From the NCBI GenBank assembly GCA_947247005.1, contig OX365944.1:6584501-6648500 (forward strand): 64,000 nt of DNA, in the 5' to 3' direction. Each line of letters opens with the position of its first letter. Within the stretch, counting starts at the first letter, position 1. Of the stretch, positions 1 to 12,600 are shown in pieces. The notes beneath the pieces were generated by a model that did not search any database, was not told the DNA's origin, and was given only the letters and a program-made list of their open reading frames with translations. The DNA comes from Spisula solida. Lineage: Eukaryota > Mollusca > Bivalvia > Venerida > Mactridae. The position numbers and the translations under genes were made by a program.

Positions 1-293
1 AAACTTCAATTTATTCTTTTTAGTAGATTTAAATAATTCAAATGTACCAGACAATGCTTGTTTTGCATTTGACATTAACATTATCTTGATTCAATCGTTA
101 TAAAACTATGAGTAGCACTCAATTCAGACCTCACATCCTTGAAAATGAAAGGTGACGAAAATTCTATGTAAAATAATTGTTCTCAAATAACATTTTAAAA
201 TACTATATTGTCAAAAATGTAAATATTACCTTTCCTTAAAAATAAGTATAAATAGCACAGACTGTGACTTCACCATATTTGTCCATATGTAGA

Positions 294-1007
294 CTAAAAG
301 CAAAATTTAGGTATAAAAGTTCTTACTGGCGTTGTTCTTGTAGAACTTGTCACATGGTCTGATGTTGATTTTGTTATCGAAATTGTTCTATTGGTTGATG
401 TTGAATTTACTTCATGTACATTGTTAATTTTTGACGTTGTTTCTAAGTATCGTTCTGGTGTTGGTGTAGTTTTTAACTCATTCTCATGGTCTGAGTTAAA
501 GTCCCCACAGTTCTTACAAACCGCAAGTTGCTCATTGAATATTTCCGGAGACATATCGATCGTCCTCGTTTTGTTCCTCAGCAGTAGCTATATGTATAGT
601 AGCCAAATAGATTTCTGGCGAAGGGATATTAGTTCTGTGACTTTGCCTTCTTCCAATGAAATTGTTGTGGTGTCTCACTCGTGGCTATGAGTCCTCGCGA
701 AGTTCTGTGACTTTACTCTGCGTCCTTCCCTTCTTTCTTGGACTTCTTGATAGCCTTCCCACGTAAGTTGTAGTAGTTATTCGGCGTAGTTATGGGATCG
801 AAACCGCTATGTTACCCCACCAGCTGATATGCGCAGACTTGGGGCGCTAGTTTTGTGTTGTCGTGTCGACTCGTTGGTCGATATAGATATAGTAATTGTG
901 GGTTGAGTGGAGACCTCTGTCTGAGGAGACAGGTACGATGATGTTCTATACCCTGGAAATATCCAAGAACACTTCAATAAGTTTGATGTTACTTTATTGC
1001 TTGTCAA
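294..1007 (-). other. Possible minus-strand Ser/Thr-rich exons of an unrecognised gene
   Basis: Two minus-strand open stretches have the same Ser/Thr-rich flavour. The one at about 807-1007 has a good acceptor (cctgtctcctcag) before TEVSTQPTITISISTNESTR. The one at 294-554 has an ATG, a CKNCGDFNSD segment, then Thr-rich sequence ending TSSTRTTP, with a gtaaga donor. A mucin-like or surface-protein tail is conceivable. No family is recognised and either could be chance or repeat-derived. Confidence 0.2.
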
Positions 1008-2833
1008 AGTTCATATGATTTTGACAGCAAGTCCTTGGATATTTAAAAACCACGATAAGTTCCAGGTGACAAATTGAGCGCATAGTGAGACATAATTGAG
1101 TGAACAATAAGACATAATGACTGAAATATTTTGCTTTGATGATAATTAATATTTAATTTCATATCACACATAAAAGGCATTTTGGCTTGGGTTTGTTGTA
1201 ACTAATTGATTGCTTAACTATGGGCCAGGAAGCCAACATTTACTTCTGAGACAAATAGGTGCAAGAAAATAATTACTGACTATAATATGTTGATAACTAA
1301 AGAATGACCAACCAAGCCAAAGCTTAAACTCTGAGACAAATGGGTGTGAAATAGTAATTACTGTCAAGCTGTCTCAAGTATAGATCTTAAGTATGTTATT
1401 TCAATAATCAAAGTTTGGAAAAAATGTTTTATGTAACACTTGCTTTAAGCAATTATATGAAAAATATGTCATTTGCATGTCCAAAATGTTATACCAATAG
1501 TAAACAATGCTTTTCAACTAAGGTAAAATCATCCTAAAATAATCAAAAATGAAAACACAATTCTAACACAATTTTCAGTGAATTTTGGGGCATAACACTT
1601 CCTCTGGAGAATATTTAGCTTTCGCCACTACATTCGCCAAATGAAAAAAGTTGTCGCCACTCTAGCGCCACTTGGGCCAAATCTTTTCTCAAGATTTTTA
1701 ATATATATTTGACTTCATGTATATGTATTAAAAACTACAATAATGAATAGCTGTTTTGAAACTGGGAAACTATGGTTAGGCACTAAAATATTGCATTCCT
1801 TTTGTTTCTCTAATCTCCAGTGAAATCTTGATTTCAAATCAAGAGGCTATACAAATGATGACCAGATCACTTGTACTGGCACATTTACAGTTACTAAGTT
1901 CATGAAATAAAGTTCAGTTCATTAAGTAGTCTGATAGATCAATTAGGCAGACTGGCCCATGCTCACTGTAATAATTATTTCTTCCATTCATCACTTGACT
2001 TATCAAACTTTCAAGTCTCTCGTTGAAACAATTTTTACAAGTGTTAAAATTTCAACAAAAGCAATCTAACATCATTAACTGCCAATGAGACCCATTGATC
2101 AAACAATGTCACGCTTCAATCGTAATCACCTTGGTAACCTGGCTTCTCTGGACAAGACTCCAGGGGTGCAATAAACAGATAAACATGTCAAATTGTTAAC
2201 ACCTCGCTAATTGTTTACAATCTACAAATTGACCGGAAGAGACCGTTTTATGACAATTTTACGACACAAACATGCAGTGAAATTGATCTTTTACGACATT
2301 AGGTCAAATTTTGTTAAGAAATTAGCCTTCGCCATGAAATTCGCCAAATTGATTTTTTTATCGCCAAATTCTTGATTTTGGAAATGGCTCCATTTGCGAC
2401 CCACAGCGAAGGCCCTGACACTGACCTGATCTGTTTATAGCGATGCCAAGTAAATGAGGAGTAACTTCCCTTGGCAAATCTCATGAATATTCATTTTTCC
2501 TCAATCCTGACCCAAGAATAGTAGCTTTTTATTACGGTCTTTTAAAGCTATAAAACAATCGAAACACGGAACCAAAATGCTTTTGACAGTTAGATAGATG
2601 ATGTTACATGTAGGAAACGTGCTAAATACTGAGAATTACCCTAGCGATCGGCCCGAAAAATATTTACGAAAATTTCAGAAAATAATATTTTGTACAATCC
2701 GGCCGATTACGCTTGATTATTTTGAAGTTTCTTATGCAGCAAAGTGTCAATTAAACTATCAAACGTGATTGTTGAAAGAAAACAGCGGGAATATGCCTAA
2801 ATTTTAACATATTCTAACCTCATGTCATAAAAT

Positions 2834-2880
2834 CCAAGATGGCGGCATAGTGAAAGTAGAGTATAAATACGTACAAGTAA
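2834..2880 (+). promoter_or_regulatory. YY1-like motif, possible CCAR1 upstream promoter or first exon
   Basis: CCAAGATGGCGGC at 2834-2846 matches the YY1 consensus (AAGATGGCGGC) found just downstream of start sites of many housekeeping genes, in the same orientation as CCAR1. A TATAAATA-like string follows at about 2862 and GT donors lie at about 2868-2876. An ETS-like ACCGGAAG lies upstream at about 2232. A non-coding first exon here, spliced to 6563, is possible but unproven. Confidence 0.3.
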
Positions 2881-3239
2881 CGTCGTAAATATTCAGTTTA
2901 AAAGTAGATGGTCGCTTCAAATTCTGATAGCTAATGATGAAAGATCATATTTTAATGTTAATAACACACAAAATATATCCAAACTTACAGAATTTATTCT
3001 GAAATCACTGTATAAATATTGAGTAAGTTCGTCCCAAATATTTTCGTACTCATTAAGGTTCGTACTCAATATTTTCGTACTCATTGCAAAATTTTTTGTT
3101 AAGACAGGTGTTTTAGCCACTAAGGGCTCTAAAAATATAATGTTTATAATAAATTTAAATTTCTTTTTAAAGTTTTTGAATGGCCAGGCAAAGTTGAATA
3201 TTGGTTCATAAAGAAAGTTTAACACAATCAACAAGAGCT

Positions 3240-3690
3240 GTCCTCGAACAGTGTGATCCACTATTCGCAGTGCCATGCTAGGAAAGAATAATTATTATAT
3301 CTTCAAAAACAAAATGCTTCATAGCAGCAATATTACCCTCTGCTGTGTAGAGATTGGGGCTTCTAATTCTGAAAAGGGAGATAATTGGAGAACATGCTTG
3401 ATAGAGTTACCTACCCCTGTATAGGGATTGGGTCATAATAGTGGACATGTAAGCAAAATATCAAAGCAATATGTCAATGCACTTTGAAGATATTAGAGGT
3501 TAAAAATATGTGCCTAAACTTTAACATTTGCATTTCTAAGTCCATAAGGGGACATAATTTCAACAAAAGCTGGATAGAGTTACCTACCCCTGTGTAGGGG
3601 TTGGGGTTATGATGGTTAACAAGTATGCAAAGTATCAAAGCAATATATCAATACACTTTGAAGATATTAAGTTGGGTCGGGATTTTGTCA
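3240..3690 (+). repeat. Dispersed repeat with two 173-bp tandem units
   Basis: gatagagttacctacccctg begins at 3400 and again at 3573, and both units continue with tatcaaagcaatat and cactttgaagatatta. Similar in design to families A and B. The minus-strand ORF over 2917-3276 has no recognisable product. Confidence 0.6.
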
Positions 3691-4543
3691 TTTTTTATAT
3701 GAAGTGAATTTCGAATGCTGAATAGTGGACTTAGGAAAAACATCATAACTTTAGTTTGAACAAAGTTTTTTCATTATTTATTTCACTTTTATTATCAGAA
3801 ATGATAGTTCTATTTAACAATATATAGTTTTATCATATTTGATGTTTAGAAAAAAATCATGTTGCATTGCTACTGTTTATTTTAGTGATTTTAAAACCAA
3901 TTTACCACATTTGACTAAACCAACTCATGTTTGTAAATATCACATTATCCTGTGTATAATAATCTTAAGCCTTTCCCCCTTCTAGAAATGTAAACAACTC
4001 CAGCCTCGTATGTGCATGAGTCCCAAAACAGAGGCTCAAAAGGGGTCCCTAGTTTGTGCTAATTGGATAGTCTACAGTGCCAGTAGCCGATTTAACGATA
4101 CTTATATTATTATAACAAAACATTAAGTATTTTTATTTGAAAGAATGTAAACAATCTTTACAAGATTTCTCGTCATTTGTCAAAATGTGTGTGGCTATCT
4201 GCCGACTCGTACCGTTGTAGAACCGTACAACCATCTCGTGCACTCAATTATCACATAGTGCAACCCATGGGAGAAGCACTTTGGTACCATTTTACCTCAG
4301 AATAAATTTTCCTAATCAAGAAATGAGATTCGTATCCCCTTCATTTCATAATCACATTATAGATTATGGCGTTTTATTACAATATTTTCATCAAGGGAGA
4401 TTACTCTTACTATTTGTTGTAAATTGTATTTACATGGATTATTCCCCTTGATTTACTAAAAAATTATGTGAATCTTATATGTTTCAAAAGGTAAAATTTC
4501 ATGGTTTGGTGCATTTTTTAAGATTTCTTTATCTCAGTTAAGC

Positions 4544-5160
4544 CAGGGTTTTCCCTCAGAATTTTCATATTGGGGTCCCAGGACCCTCAGGGTTTGCATT
4601 TTGGGGCAAATTTCGAGGGTCCCTCATAAGCAGCTATATATTTTGGCTGTTGATATTTTGAAAACCTAAAAACTGATAAAACCACAGCTTAAAGGCTTGA
4701 CTAAATTTTATGAATGTACCATTGTTTTCAACATTTGTATGATGTACCATAGACTAGTGAGTTACCTACAACGATGTGCCTACCCTAACAATGTCATTCT
4801 GTTCCCGACTTTTTTCACGAACGGTACGAATTTTTCAGTGAACGAATTGTGTTGGGTACGAAACATACTCGTCGACAGTGATATTGGTCGTCTGCTTTTT
4901 TAGACTGCGTCGTCATTTGGGGCATCCGGGTAACAATAAAGTTTGTTTACTTCGGAACAAAACCTATCGCGGAATATCGCAGCGGAGAATAATCAATTCA
5001 TATTTTATACAATAATGTGTAAATTGAAAAACGCAGCGAACCAGTTATGGCGACCGTTGGTGATTGCGGGTCCCTTGGACGCATACACAGTTGCAAATGC
5101 GGGTCCAACGCCAAAATATTGCATCAGAGACGCAAGAAACCTGCGTTGGGGAAATCCCTG
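4544..5160. mobile_element. hAT-like non-autonomous DNA transposon
   Basis: The ends are CAGGGTTTTCCC and GGGGAAATCCCTG, an inverted pair of the hAT type, flanked by exact direct repeats GTTAAGC (4537-4543 and 5161-5167), a 7-bp match to the expected 8-bp target duplication. No transposase frame inside; short ORFs within it are incidental. Confidence 0.7.
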
Positions 5161-5249
5161 GTTAAGCTATTTTAATTCATGCATATAAATGCATTTGAAG
5201 ACACTATTTAGAGGTAATAAAGAAAGTAGAATTTATGTGTAAATACTTT

Positions 5250-5390
5250 CATGGGTGAAAGTTTTCAGGCACATGCCTGAACTTCAGGTTTTTGAGAGTA
5301 CCAAAAAGCCTGTTTTTCTTTATTTTCCTTATATAAATTGCCAATTTTTGAAGATTTCAGGTTTTTCAGAATTTCAAACTTTCACCCATG
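5250..5390. mobile_element. Short TIR element (MITE)
   Basis: Perfect 15-bp inverted termini CATGGGTGAAAGTTT / AAACTTTCACCCATG around 141 bp, flanked by the direct repeat TACTTT on both sides. Superfamily not assigned. Confidence 0.65.
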
Positions 5391-6234
5391 TACTTTTCTT
5401 TGGGTAAAGAAAGTTAACACGAAGCATACTCATGTGATATAGCTTCAAAACAGACATTAATTCCCTTCTGAAGAGATAGAGGAGAGGAGAAATAACAATC
5501 ATTCAGATACTGGTACTGTTGGGCTACTTGTTCTAGGGAAACAAATGTTGAAAGCAAAATGATACCCAATGATTTGTTTAATTTCAGTTTACAAACTTAA
5601 GCTTTTACAAAGGAGTCAGAACAGACTTGATTTATTCCCCTTTAAAATTCAGGCGGTCCCTGACATCGTTTTCTTGTTGACTTATTTCAGGGAGAATTAG
5701 CGCAGATTATTTTTTCACTGATTATCATTGGGGTTCCTATTTTAGCCTAACCCTGCAGTGATTTGTTTTGGCTATTTTTGGGGCCGAATACAGGCCCCTT
5801 CCCCTAGCAAAATACCCTACATTTTTCCCAAAAACTAATAATTTTTTCCCAAAAAGTATGCATGATTTCCCCCGTTTGAGCTCGCTGGTTTTAAAGCAAC
5901 TACAGTATGGCTGTTTTAAAGTCAAAACAATGAATCTTCAAACTTCCAAAAGTCGTTGTAACATATCAATAGAGCATTATCAGTATATAATAGCAATTTA
6001 TTAACAATTTTAACGAAAGCAATCTTTTTTAATAATTTTGAAATTGCGCTAAATTTCCCAATTTTTTAGGTACAGCCTGTTTAATTTTGTTCAAGAAAAA
6101 TCACTGCCCTGTGAAATTTATCTCGCGATTTGGCAAACGCACAAGTTTGGTCATAAAGTGTGTTGGTCGAACTCACTTGATTTAAGAAGACAGAATTATC
6201 GAATTCTTGATCACTGCACCATGTGGTTGAAGAT

Positions 6235-6448
6235 ATTAACCACAAGGTCAAATAATAGGAAAATCTTGTGTTGTGACTAGAGGTCACAATTTCGACCTTA
6301 TCTTTATGAAACTTGGTCACAATGATCATCTCACCAAAATCTAGATCACATGCGATATTGGGTCATCTGGGACCGAGAACTAGGTCACCAGGTCAAATCA
6401 CAGGGCTTGCATGCACTACTACGACAGGTGCCCTTTGGGCCCTCTTGT
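6235..6448 (+). mobile_element. Truncated copy of the AGCTCACC...CTCTTGT repeat family (family A)
   Basis: One core unit (gaggtcacaat...gggtcatctgg) and the conserved 3' end ccctttgggccctcttgt, 120 bp before CCAR1 exon 1. The 5' hairpin is missing. Confidence 0.7.
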
Positions 6449-6562
6449 TAAGATTTCAGTTAGTATTTCGATAAGACAGTTACCGGCAGTTGGCTAACTA
6501 TCATGATTGATTAAATGCCAATTCCAATGAATTAATAATTATGATTTGTTGCTTTTTTTCAG

Positions 6563-6620
6563 TCAGTCATGGCCCAGTTTGGAGCAGGAAAAAATCCACC
6601 ATGGGCAAGAACAGGCCCAG
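6563..6620 (+). CDS. CCAR1: CCAR1 coding exon 1 (start codon)
   Basis: The acceptor is ttttttcag at 6562. ATG at 6569 has G at -3 and G at +4, a strong start context. It encodes MAQFGAGKNPPWARTGP plus one base, matching the conserved CCAR1 N-terminus. Because a 3' splice site lies only 6 bases before the ATG, the 5' UTR must begin in an upstream non-coding exon that I cannot place with certainty. The donor is gtatgt at 6621. Confidence 0.9.
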
Positions 6621-9600
6621 GTATGTATTACATGATTAACACAACCGTTAGTCTATTACCTGTACAATTATTAAATATATCATTATTATACATGTACTAA
6701 GGTAGTTTATTAATATAATGGATATTAAACATAAATTTGATAATTTGCAAATAACAATGGTTGTCAGTTGTGAACAATAGAAATGTGTTGAATTGATAAA
6801 TCAATATTATAAAAAAATTGATATAGTTCAAGAAATCATGATATTTATTCTCAGAGTCAGGCTCTTAGCTTTATGTTCTTGTACTTAGTATTAGTCATAT
6901 ATTCCTAAAAAAATTACTCATTGACAAGCTCACGGGTAGACACCGTACACCGGATATAGCCCCCTACTTCGCGAGAAAACGAAAGTAAAAGTGGATATCG
7001 ATTTCGGACGACGGTAAGTTTTCAATGATTATTCTGTGAATATTTATGTGATCCACTTGATGTGAACAAATTTAAGCAGCGGAATGTTTATTTCAAAGCC
7101 CCAATGTGGTCATTTTCTCAGATTTTTCCTTATTTCTTGACAAACATCATCGAAAGGTATCACTGTTAAAGGACAATGCAGAAAAACGTACATTTTCCTT
7201 TTATTTGAGCTAAATTATGCGTTTCCCAGGATACTGTTTAGATTTAAACTTTTACCTGTCATGTTCTTCACCTTTTACCTGCCACGTTCTTCACCTATGT
7301 TTAAACTCTCATTAGTAAACACCCACTAACAAGCATGCAATTGAAGAAAAACAACATTGTCTTGTGTACGGTATCTAGCCTTTCACTGTACCGTATCTTG
7401 TTTTTTCCATCTAGCCACTGTACGGGGTTTAGTGGGGTGTACGGTATCTAGTAATTTAAATATCATATTATTTTGGCTTTTTTGAATGAATACATGTATG
7501 TTTTGTATTCAATTGTGTTATTATCGATTATTTGTCACAAATAGTACGTATTGATAATAAAACATTACTCATTTTTTCATTTTTAATTTATACGTTCTGG
7601 GGACGAACTTCATTCTTTTATTGTATATATACGTGGGGTGATCAAAAAGAAATGACACAAACGCTGTAAAATGACGATCAATACTGATACAAACAAGAAA
7701 AGTTGTATGCCTATTTACAAAATATACACTCTCTCTGTCTGCCGAGTTTCATAAATATTTATTTATTACTTGAATAGATATCAGCAGTTTTACAACCTTG
7801 GGTACAGTGACTCGCCGCACACAAATAACGTCAATGACGTCATGTACGTAAACGGTTAACTATTCGAACGTCACATTTCTCCAATAAATCGCTCATATCT
7901 CTTTACGTATTGCATAAATTTACCATTTATTCAGTATTTAGCAAGAACGAGTTTGTTTGTATAAAAACATTTCATTTGAAATAAAACATCAAGAATATGT
8001 TAAAGGTGCTGACTCACAGATTGGGCTAAAAGTTTTGTACATTGTGATTATCCTACCTAACCAAGTATTGATATAATAGAAAGCCACTGATGGTTGCTTT
8101 ATGAATGATTTTGTGCAAATAAGCAATTTTAACCACTCTCGTTATCGCCCACTGAGTTTTTTTCTTGAAAAAAAGCGCCAAGTTTCCTTCAAACATGTTT
8201 AGTGAATTATATAATTCACATGTGATCAAATTGTAACATCAACAAACTGTACAGCGTAAACATCAATTAGGTATTTGGTTCGTTTTTCGATTCATTTTCA
8301 TCAAATGCGAACATATTTAAGGCAATTTAAGTGATAGTAGTGTTAATTCTATAAGGTATTAATACCCTATTGAATTTTTGATGTAAACATACCAAATAAC
8401 TACAACATGCCGAAGTTTCTCAAGTTATTTTAGATGTCAGTGTGGTTGTTTATGTGATATACAGGCAACTATATAATATATTATTTGAGACAGTCCCTTT
8501 AAATAATTATTCGATCATTCTCATTCTAAAGACGGCTTCTGTGTATGATGTCCGTTTTTGGCGAGTGACGTTCAGAATAGATGGCTCATCTAATGCATTT
8601 CGGGCCTCTACTTAATATACTAAAGTTTATTTTCCGTCAAAAACATTTTGTACTAACGATATATAAGTAAACTTCTGGCAGACTTCTCTTTGATGCCTGT
8701 TTCATCATTTTAAATGTTTGTTCAGACTTTGTCCTTGGTTGTGATAAAACTGTATATTTTCAAGCTATGATTTTTCACAGAAATATGACTTGGTTTTCGA
8801 TTCGGTACTGTTAGTTTTCACGTCATATATTTAAAACAAACACACATCAAAACCGTTTTAATCCACGATTATTCAATGTTTTGACGTTATGTGCATTTCA
8901 TTTGACAAATGTAGCAGGAATAATAAATACAATACTAGTCATATATGCTTTTCCATATCATACGACGAAAACTGACACCGTTTTGATGTGCGGCGACATA
9001 GCGCGACACCTTATATTTAACGTTATATCAATAAATCACTACTTTTAGTAGGAAATTATATTTTACACGTACAAATCGGCATTAAATGCACCTAAACGAA
9101 TATTTTCATAGCATTTGTCTCATTTCTTTTTGATCACCTCACGTATATAACTAACATAAATATATAAATTGACGAAATTAGTGATAATTATTTCTAATAA
9201 TAATCATTTCTATACACATGTAATTTTTACAAAAAAGTAATTTTATATAAAATGTAAATATATTTCATAGATTTTAAAAAAATATATAAATTACAGTTAT
9301 TCAATTAACATCAGCGGGCCAAATAATGCGCATTTAATCACCTTCAACAATAATTATTCATCGGCCAAAATAGCGATTTTGAACATCTGTCACCAGTGGG
9401 TACGAAAGTTAAGCGGTCAAGATAATGATTTTTAGTTTAATATGTATTTTTTTTGGTAATTAATGCAATAAAAATGGCGTACACAAACGTTTTATGGCGT
9501 CACCAGTGGGTACGAAAGTTAAGCGGTCAAGATAATGATTTTTAGTTTAATATGTATTTTTTTTGGTAATTAATGCAATAAAAATGGCGTACACAAACGT

Positions 9601-12600
9601 TTTATGGCATATATGTTTAGCAATAGTCGCGATATACAAACTGATGGGAAAATAGCGTATTCATCACTATTTCGTACCAAATAAAAATATCATTGCACAA
9701 TTTAGCAATTACAATATTTTGGCAATGTTACATCATTGATTCGTTTGTATTCATATCATTTAGATACTTTTGAGTCAAAATAAGGAAACTAATCCCCGTA
9801 CAGAATTGCTAACCCCGGTACAGCAAATAACTAGATACTGTACATTAAAAATGTCATTATGGCTAGATACCGTACACAAGACAATGTTGTTTTTCTTCAA
9901 TTGCATGCTTGTTAGTGGGTGTTTACTAATGAGAGTTTAAACATAGGTGAAGAACATGACAGGTAAAAGGTGAAGAACATGACAGGTAAAAGTTTAAATC
10001 TAAACAGAGTCATGGAAAGCGCATGATTTAGCTGTAATAAAAGGAAAATGTACATTTTTCTGCATTGTCCTTCAACAGTGATCCTTTTCGGTGCTGCTTG
10101 TCAAGAAATAAGGAAAGATCTGAGGAAATGACCATATTGGGGCTTTGAAATAAACATTCCGTTGCTTAAATTTGTTCACTTCAAGTGGATCACATAAATA
10201 TTCACAGAATAATCATTGAAAACTTACCGTCGTTCGAAATCGATATCCGCTTTTACTTTTGTTTTTTCGCGAAGTAGGGGGCTATATCCGGTGTACGGTG
10301 TCTACCCGTGAAGCTGGGCTGTGCATACTTTTGCATGTATTAGACCCAATATTAAAAGTTGCTGGTGTAGATTGACTTTAACAAGATTGATTGACTTTGT
10401 TTTAAGTTTCTGGTTTCAAATTTAATTGGCTAAGTCAGCACCTATGAGACTATGCCTGTAAACTAAAATTGCGATAAAAATTTCACTGTGGGCTTGCTAT
10501 TCGAAATTGATTAGCTGAACTTGTAATATCATTGTGCATGGAAAAAGGATTTCTTATCTGTCCCAGGACAAAGATATCATTCAAGTTAAATCATGCTTTA
10601 CTGGGTAAGAAAATGTTTTATTTGCATTAGAATTTGCAGGTACAGCTATGACCCAGCAAATGTTAACACCAGGTGTGGCCACCCAGGCTGTGTACAACTT
10701 GGCAGCTCAGCAAAACCTTCAGTCACAATTCCAGGCTCAACAGATGGCAGCTGCTACCATGCAGGTTCAAGTATGTTTATAATTCCATTTCTGTGCTATC
10801 ATGAAAAATGGTACCTGATATTATATTCCATATTCCTAAAAACAATGTTAGCTACAATAAGCCAACCTTCACTAAACTAAACATTTATGTCCTTCTCTAA
10901 ATTTTCATTTTGTAACCAAGTCAAATGTACATTGTAAATAATAATTCTCATACCATTGTTTGATCTGTGAAATACTGGATTCACCTTTTGATAATTTTGG
11001 ATAATAATAACTATTATCAATAGTTTCCAAAGATGAAGTGGCTGTTTTTAGCTCACCTGTCACAAAGTGACAAGGTGAGCTTTTGTGATCGCTCTTCGTC
11101 CGTCGTCCGTCCGTTCACAATTGCTTGTGAACACACTAGAGGTCACAAATTTAGCCTAATCTTTATGAAACTTGGTCACAATGATCATCTCAACAAAATC
11201 TAGGCCAAGTTCGATATTGGGTCATCTGGGGTCAAAAACTAGGTCACTAAGTCAAATCATAGAAAAACCTTGTGAACACATTAGAGGTCACAATTTTGAC
11301 TTAATCTTTATGAAACTTGATCACAATGATCATCTCTATAAAATCTAGGTCAAGTTCGATATTGGGTCATCCGGGGTCAAAAACTAGGTCACAAGGTCAA
11401 ATCATAGATAAACCTTGTGTAGTCACTAGAGGTCACAATTTTGGTCTAATATTTATGAAACTTGGTCACAATGATCATCTCAACAGAATCTAGGTCAAGT
11501 TCGATATTGGGTCATCAGGGGTCAAAAACTAGGTCACAAGGTCAAATCATAGAAAAACCTTGTGTAGTCACTAGAGGTCACAATTTTGACCTAGTCTTTA
11601 TGAAACTTGGTCACAATGATCATCTCAACAAAATCTAGGTCAAGTTCGATAATGGGTCATCTGGGGTCAAAAACTAGGTCACAAGGTCAAATAATAGAAA
11701 AACCTTGTGTAGTCACTAGAGGTCACAGTTTTAGCATAATCTTTACGAAACTTGGTCACAATGATCTACACAACCAAATCTAGGTCAAGTTTGATATTGG
11801 GTCATCCGGGGTCAAAAACTAGGTCACAAGATCAAATCATAGAAAAACCTTGTGTAGTCACTAGAGGTCCCAGTTTTGGCCTGATCTTTACGAAACTTAG
11901 TCACAATGATCATAACAACAAAATCGAGGTCGAGTTCGATAATGGGTCATCTGGGGTCAAAAACTAGGTCACAAGGTCAAATCATAGAAATACCTTGCGT
12001 AGTCACTAGAGGTCACAATTTTTGTCTAATCTTTATGAAACTCGGTCACAATGATCATCTCAAAAAAATCTAGATCAAGTTCGATATTGGGTCATCTGGG
12101 GTCAAAAACTAGGTCACAAGGTCAAATAATAGAAAAACCTTGTGTAGTCACTAGAGGTCACAGTTTTGGCCTGATCTTTACGAAACTTGGTCACAATGAT
12201 CATCTCAACAAAATCTAGGTCAAGTCCGATATTGGTTTATCTGGGGTCAAAAACTAGGTCATTAGGTCAAATCATATAAAAACCTTTTGTAGTCACTAGA
12301 GGTCACAATATTTGCCTAATCTGTATAAAACTTGGTCACAATGATCATCTTAACAAAATCTAGGTTAAATTCGAAAGGTGAGCGACCTAGGGCCCTTTGG
12401 GCCCTCTTGTCTGGGTTACTAACCAGGGCTCGTACCTAACATTTAGCTCATTATTTAGATTTTCTACCCCTGCAATGTACTGGTCAGGCCCTTCCCCAGA
12501 ATGTTTTAAGGCGCTGGGGCATTGCTAGGATTTGAGAGTACACAGATCCAAGAGAATGGCTAAAAAAATTAAAAGTGATAACTGCATGGTTATTTTTAAT

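Larger units (their letters stand above)
6931..10310. mobile_element. 3.38-kb foldback-type DNA transposon with 450-bp inverted arms
   Basis: Arms 6931-7380 and 9861-10310 are inverted copies of equal length, beginning CACGGGTAGACACCGTACAC. The direct repeat AAGCT flanks both sides (6926-6930, 10311-10315), a 5-bp target duplication. Both arms contain a duplicated 23-bp subrepeat and GTACGGTATCTAG motifs. No ORF of transposase size, so non-autonomous. It makes up most of CCAR1 intron 1. CAC terminus plus 5-bp duplication resembles Transib-type elements, but this is only a hint. Confidence 0.85.

Noticed and set aside
4697..5188. Two ORFs upstream of CCAR1 as small genes
   Set aside because: Both lie largely within the hAT-like element 4544-5160 and match no transposase or host family.
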